DNA of 63,103 bases, taken from positions 1-63,103 of the forward strand of contig JAGOZX010000006.1 of assembly GCA_018058425.1 (NCBI GenBank), in the 5' to 3' direction. The position numbers and the translations under genes are program-made. The notes under the pieces were generated by a model that saw nothing but the letters and a program-made list of their open reading frames with translations, ran no database searches and was not told the DNA's origin. The DNA is from Sebaldella sp. GTDB taxonomy: Bacteria; Fusobacteriota; Fusobacteriia; Fusobacteriales; Leptotrichiaceae. This document shows, piece after piece, positions 61,532-63,103 of this stretch. Each line of letters starts with the position of its first letter. Within the stretch, counting starts at the first letter, position 1.

Positions 61532-62806
61532 GTGGAAATAAAAATTATACCAACAAAATTAAATGGAGAAATTGGAATACCACCATCAAAAAGCTATTCA
61601 CATAGAGCTATTATAGCAGCAGCATTAGCAAGTGGAGAAAGTAATATTGAAAATTTAAATTTTTCGATAGATATTCAAACAACAACTGATATTATGAAAA
61701 ATTTTGGAGCTGTTATTGAACAAGGTGAGAATTTTCTTAAAATAAAAGGAAACTCTGGGAAAGTAGTTATAGAAAATAACTACATACAGTGTAATGAATC
61801 AGGATCTACAATTAGATTTATAATTCCATTGGCATTAACACAGGATAATGGGCAACTGACAATAGATGGAAAAGGAAAACTAGTTGAACGTCCTTTGGAG
61901 ACTTATTATAAAATTTTTGATAAATTGGGAATTGACTATAAAACAACTAATGGGAAACTTCCTTTATATCTAGAAGGAAAGTTTAAGCCTGATACTTTTG
62001 AAGTAGAAGGAAATATAAGCTCACAGTTTATAACAGGACTTTTATATACTCTACCATTACTTGATGGAGATTCAAAAATAATAATAAAAAATAATTTAGA
62101 ATCTAAAGGATATATTGATCTAACTTTGGAAATACTAAAATTAGCAGGAATAGAAATAATAAATAATGAATATAAGTCTTTTGATATAAAAGGGAATCAA
62201 AAATACAAAAGCTTTGATTATACTGTTGAAGGTGATTATTCACAAGTAGCTTTTTGGATAGTAGCTGGAATTTTAGGAGAAGAGGTAAATTGTAAAAATA
62301 TTTATAAAGATTCACTCCAAGGTGATAAAGAAGTCATAGAAATAGTTCAGAGAATGGGAGCTAAACTTGAAATTAATGATAAGTCAGTGAAAGTTTTTCC
62401 AAGTGAGACAAAGGGAACAGTTATTGATATTTCACAATGTCCTGATATTGGACCAGCATTAACAGTATTAGCAGCTCTTAGTGAGGGTGAAACTAGAATA
62501 ATAAATGCTGAAAGACTTAGAATAAAAGAATCAGATAGAATTACATCTATAAAAACTGAACTTAATAAATTAGGAGCTAAGATTGAAGAGGATGGAGATT
62601 CTCTGATAATACAAGGTGTGAAAGAGTTTGAAGGTGGAGTAACTGTGGATTCTTGGAATGATCATAGAATTGCTATGTCTTTAGCAATTGCTTCAAGTAA
62701 ATGTAAGTATCCTATTATAATAACTGGTGCTTCAGCAGTTAGAAAATCATATCCAAATTTTTGGAATGACTTTGTAAGTATGGGTGGAAAGATTGGAGAA
62801 GTTTAA
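61532..62806 (+). CDS. aroA: 3-phosphoshikimate 1-carboxyvinyltransferase (EPSP synthase)
   Basis: Transfers enolpyruvyl from PEP to shikimate-3-phosphate; 424 residues, normal length. Conserved segments are PPSKSYSHRAIIAAALASGE near the start, NESGSTIRFIIPLAL, KLVERPLETY, GNISSQFITGLLYTLPLL, VEGDYSQVAFWIVAG and DSWNDHRIAMSLAIAS. NESGSTIRF is a class II-like variant of the usual N-A/C-GT-RF motif, which in this family often accompanies glyphosate tolerance. The GTG at 61532 follows GGAGG; an ATG frame from 61487 would lie inside aroB. Confidence 0.96.
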   Translation: MEIKIIPTKLNGEIGIPPSKSYSHRAIIAAALASGESNIENLNFSIDIQTTTDIMKNFGAVIEQGENFLKIKGNSGKVVIENNYIQCNESGSTIRFIIPLALTQDNGQLTIDGKGKLVERPLETYYKIFDKLGIDYKTTNGKLPLYLEGKFKPDTFEVEGNISSQFITGLLYTLPLLDGDSKIIIKNNLESKGYIDLTLEILKLAGIEIINNEYKSFDIKGNQKYKSFDYTVEGDYSQVAFWIVAGILGEEVNCKNIYKDSLQGDKEVIEIVQRMGAKLEINDKSVKVFPSETKGTVIDISQCPDIGPALTVLAALSEGETRIINAERLRIKESDRITSIKTELNKLGAKIEEDGDSLIIQGVKEFEGGVTVDSWNDHRIAMSLAIASSKCKYPIIITGASAVRKSYPNFWNDFVSMGGKIGEV

Positions 62807-62887
62807 ACAAAATTAACTGAATTAACTGATTTAAAAAACTAATAAATAAATTTTATGTATTAAATTATTGATTTTAAGGGGAAAAAT

Positions 62888-63103
62888 ATGAATAATTTAG
62901 AAATATTAGTAGAAAAAAGCAGAGAAAAGAAAGCAATAGATGAATTTGTGGGAGCTGTTTATAAAAAAAATGGTGAAATAAAGTTTAGATTTAGAAAAGA
63001 CTATGAAAATATTTTTGTTTCAGCTCCACTATATAAGGAGTTTTCAAATGAAAGAAACTATGATGGTGTAATATCTTTTATTATAGAGAGCCCACATATA
63101 TAT
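62888..63103 (+). CDS. 5' end of an unrecognised gene, cut by the window end
   Basis: An ATG at 62888, preceded by AAGGGG, opens a frame that is uninterrupted to the end of the window (72 codons). It begins MNNLEILVEKSREKKAIDEF and continues FVSAPLYKEFSNERNYDGVI. No family recognised from this part. It lies 80 bases behind aroA and may or may not be part of that operon; no terminator is seen between them. Confidence 0.7.
   Translation, partial: MNNLEILVEKSREKKAIDEFVGAVYKKNGEIKFRFRKDYENIFVSAPLYKEFSNERNYDGVISFIIESPHIY

Overview
The window is AT-rich chromosomal DNA from a Gram-negative, outer-membrane-bearing anaerobe, almost certainly a member of the Fusobacteriota (Fusobacterium or a close relative). 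The evidence is the very low GC, Arg encoded almost only by AGA, consensus sigma70-type promoters, a giant autotransporter with a fusobacterial-type N-terminus, KdgM-like and OmpX-like outer membrane barrels, several DKNYY-repeat lipoproteins, and core genes of Gram-positive-like arrangement (fab genes with rnc, coaD-radA-disA-yqhQ). The genus call is inference. No tRNA, rRNA, CRISPR, phage or insertion sequence was seen.

Layout. 0-5.6 kb: tail of an upstream gene, typA, a TetR regulator divergent from a half-HU protein and a small outer membrane barrel (with a visible operator on a consensus promoter), a PepSY membrane protein and a DUF937 protein. 5.9-7.5 kb: LUD-domain protein and EamA transporter. 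7.5-17.7 kb: rpmF-fabH-(LiaI-like membrane protein)-fabD, acpP, a DKNYY lipoprotein, fabF, rnc, coaD, radA, disA. The fatty-acid genes lack plsX and fabG at the usual places. 17.7-24.6 kb: DUF1385 protein, lipoprotein hydrolase, two DKNYY lipoproteins, and a polar amino acid ABC transporter behind a leader with its own terminator. 24.7-29.3 kb: small membrane protein, prfA-prmC (PrmC with a duplicated N-terminal domain), a fourth DKNYY protein, queA. 29.3-36.8 kb: a GH101/GH129-like lipoprotein on the minus strand, three unrecognised genes, rsmD-xseB-ispA, a lipoprotein and pgeF. 36.9-44.1 kb: an aldo/keto reductase with foreign codon use and a MerR-type promoter, then an amino-sugar locus: outer membrane channel, nanE, PTS EIICB, second channel, RpiR regulator. 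44.2-48.8 kb: livKHMGF on the minus strand. 49.4-57.1 kb: TPR lipoprotein and a 2229-residue autotransporter. 57.2-62.8 kb: a 740-base non-coding stretch, then aroF-tyrA-(GNAT)-aroB-aroA. The window ends inside an unrecognised gene.

How they work together. Fatty-acid initiation and elongation (FabH, FabD, AcpP, FabF) sit with RNase III, CoA synthesis and c-di-AMP signalling. NanE and the EIICB form a plausible pathway for N-acetylmannosamine taken up as the 6-phosphate, with the two paralogous barrels as outer-membrane entry. The shikimate/tyrosine genes form one operon behind a structured leader ending in an intrinsic terminator, a candidate attenuator. The most noteworthy items are this aro leader, the porin-nanE-PTS-porin-RpiR locus, the duplicated PrmC domain, the operator-bearing promoters (TetR type, MerR type and a 15-bp palindrome), a 41-bp GC-rich intergenic repeat present twice, and the half-HU protein under TetR control.
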